From positions 1 to 7,884 of the forward strand of contig JAEENW010000043.1 in the NCBI GenBank assembly GCA_016283945.1: 7,884 nucleotides of DNA, given 5' to 3'. Every line of letters starts with the position of its first letter. The first letter of the stretch is position 1. This DNA comes from Bacillota bacterium (GTDB lineage Bacteria > Bacillota > Clostridia > Peptostreptococcales > Anaerovoracaceae). Positions 6,727-7,884 of this stretch are shown here, piece after piece. A program made the translations under genes and the position numbers. A model generated the notes under the pieces. It was given only the letters and a program-made list of their open reading frames with translations. It was not told the DNA's origin and did not search any database.

Positions 6727-7884
6727 CTGAAGTGCTCGCCCCTCTCCTCGTAGCTCTTGTACATATCCCAGCTCGCGCAGGCGGGCGAGAGCAGTACGGT
6801 CGCGCCCGGCTCAGCCAGCTCGCAGCCCTTCTCGACGCACTCGCCGAGGTCTCTGCAGTCCACTATCCTGTCCGCCGGGAAGCCCGCGGCGAGAGCGGCC
6901 GCCTTGACCTTGGGAGCCGTGACGCCGAGGAGCAGCAGGTACTGCACCTTTCCGTCGAAGTGAGCCATGAGCTCGTCGAAGCTCGAGCCCTTGTCGTAGC
7001 CTCCCGCTATGAGCAGTATGGGCGCCTTGGTCGCCTCGATGGCCTTGATGGTCGAGTCGGGGTTGGTGCCCTTGGAATCGTTCACATAGCGGACGCCCTT
7101 GTATTCCCTGATGAACTCTATCCTGTGCTCCACGCCCGGGAACTCCCTGAGGACCTTGGCGATGGTGACGGCGCCGACGCCGGAGAAGTAAGCCATGGCC
7201 GAAGCCGCCAGAGCGTTCTCCAGATTGTGCGTTCCGGGTATCCTGACCGAGTCCTTCGAGCAGATGAAGCTCGCGTTCGCGTGGTTTACAATAAATATAT
7301 TTCCGTCGATAACACAGGCGTAGCAGCGCGACCCGCGGGAGATCCTGTCGAGTTCCTCCGCAGTCTTGCTGTGGGAGAACGGGACGAGCTGCGGGACGAT
7401 ATCCATCGCCTCTACGCTCTTCAGGGTCTCGGGATCGTCCGCGTTGAAGACGAAATAGCCGTCCTTTCCCTGGTTCGCGTGCACCAGATGCTTGACCCTC
7501 GCGTACTCCTTCATGTCGTGATGCCTGTCCATGTGGTCGGGCGTGATGTTCAGTATCGCCGAGATCTCGGGCCTGAAGCTGCTCGTCGTCTGCAGCTGGA
7601 AGCTTGAGACCTCCGTGACCATCCAGGTGCCCTCGTCCGACGCCTCCGCGACCGAGGTCACGGGGAGGCCGATGTTTCCTACCACCTCGGTCTTCCTTCC
7701 GGCGGCCTTCTCCATCTCTCCGAGCAGAGCCGTGGTAGTGGTCTTGCCGTTGGTCCCGGTTATGGCGAGGAAGTGCCCCTTCGCGTGCTCGTAGGCCAGC
7801 TGCAGCTCGCCGGAGATGACGGAGCCCTCCGCCCTCGCCTTCTCCACAGGGGCGATCTCGGGGGGTACTCCGGGGCTCAGAATG
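6699..7884 (-). CDS. murD: UDP-N-acetylmuramoylalanine--D-glutamate ligase (5' end outside window)
   Basis: MurD is the cytoplasmic ATP-dependent ligase that adds D-glutamate to UDP-MurNAc-L-alanine. The window holds the last 394 residues; the frame is open to the right edge, and the family length of about 440-460 suggests 50-70 residues are missing. The visible part begins in domain 1 with LSPGVPPE, then SGELQLA. It continues with the ATP loop GTNGKTT (visible residues 43-49), NITPDHMDRH (112-121), the lysine of ARVKH (131) expected to be carbamylated, HNLENALAA (219-227), EHRIEFI, DSKGTNPDST (269-278) and the C-terminal LLSPACASWD. A GTG at 7847 could be read as a start, but it is an internal valine because the upstream codons match the family. 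The stop TAA lies inside a tandem duplication, and ftsW follows after 51 nt. Confidence 0.97.
   Translation of the reverse strand, partial: ILSPGVPPEIAPVEKARAEGSVISGELQLAYEHAKGHFLAITGTNGKTTTTALLGEMEKAAGRKTEVVGNIGLPVTSVAEASDEGTWMVTEVSSFQLQTTSSFRPEISAILNITPDHMDRHHDMKEYARVKHLVHANQGKDGYFVFNADDPETLKSVEAMDIVPQLVPFSHSKTAEELDRISRGSRCYACVIDGNIFIVNHANASFICSKDSVRIPGTHNLENALAASAMAYFSGVGAVTIAKVLREFPGVEHRIEFIREYKGVRYVNDSKGTNPDSTIKAIEATKAPILLIAGGYDKGSSFDELMAHFDGKVQYLLLLGVTAPKVKAAALAAGFPADRIVDCRDLGECVEKGCELAEPGATVLLSPACASWDMYKSYEERGEHFRKLAESLGR

Noticed and set aside
5691..7607. Long plus-strand open frame of 638 codons opposite ftsW and murD
   Set aside because: It is antisense to two genes with full sets of family motifs, and its translation is rich in Arg, Glu, Asp and His with no recognisable domain. 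GC-rich third positions on the coding strand remove stop codons from the opposite strand.

Overview
The window carries one contiguous block of eight protein genes, all on the minus strand. In transcription order (right to left) they are murD (5' end cut by the window edge), ftsW, murG, ftsQ/divIB, ftsZ, a TrmH/SpoU-family RNA 2'-O-methyltransferase gene, pheS and pheT (3' end cut by the window edge). It is the downstream half of a division and cell wall (dcw) cluster joined directly to a methyltransferase-pheST module. Genes are packed tightly: ftsW and murG overlap by 4 nt, murG and ftsQ are 1 nt apart, and the largest gap is 75 nt. No RNA gene, mobile element, CRISPR array or plus-strand gene can be supported.

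The organism is most likely a GC-rich member of the Bacillota, probably class Clostridia. The reasons are a DivIB-like FtsQ with a long charged cytoplasmic tail, a murD-ftsW-murG-divIB-ftsZ order, clostridial-type motifs in FtsW (LPEPQNDF) and MurG (PSPNVTNDHQ), strong AGGAGG Shine-Dalgarno sites, and a methyltransferase next to pheST as in Bacillus subtilis (ysgA-pheS-pheT). There is no ftsA before ftsZ, no murC or murB between murG and ftsQ, and no sporulation sigma gene after ftsZ. Genus-level assignment is not possible from the sequence alone.

Region by region: 6699-7884 murD, which adds D-Glu to the UDP-MurNAc-L-Ala precursor; 5502-6647 ftsW, the septal glycan polymerase; 4414-5505 murG, which makes lipid II; 3591-4412 ftsQ/divIB, a divisome membrane scaffold; 2340-3515 ftsZ, the Z-ring GTPase; 1441-2286 the RNA methyltransferase; 387-1418 and 1-373 the two subunits of phenylalanyl-tRNA synthetase. 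The first five serve lipid II synthesis and septation; the last three serve RNA modification and translation.

No new multi-gene system is visible; the gene content is ordinary housekeeping. The less ordinary signals are in the short gaps. (1) A 9-nt anti-Shine-Dalgarno copy lies upstream of ftsZ, with an extended -10 promoter candidate placed so that only read-through mRNA would carry it. (2) A 26-bp tandem duplication at the murD stop codon forms two hairpins that differ by a base-pair-preserving double change. (3) A 24-bp perfect palindrome lies between ftsZ and the methyltransferase gene, which has no visible Shine-Dalgarno site.
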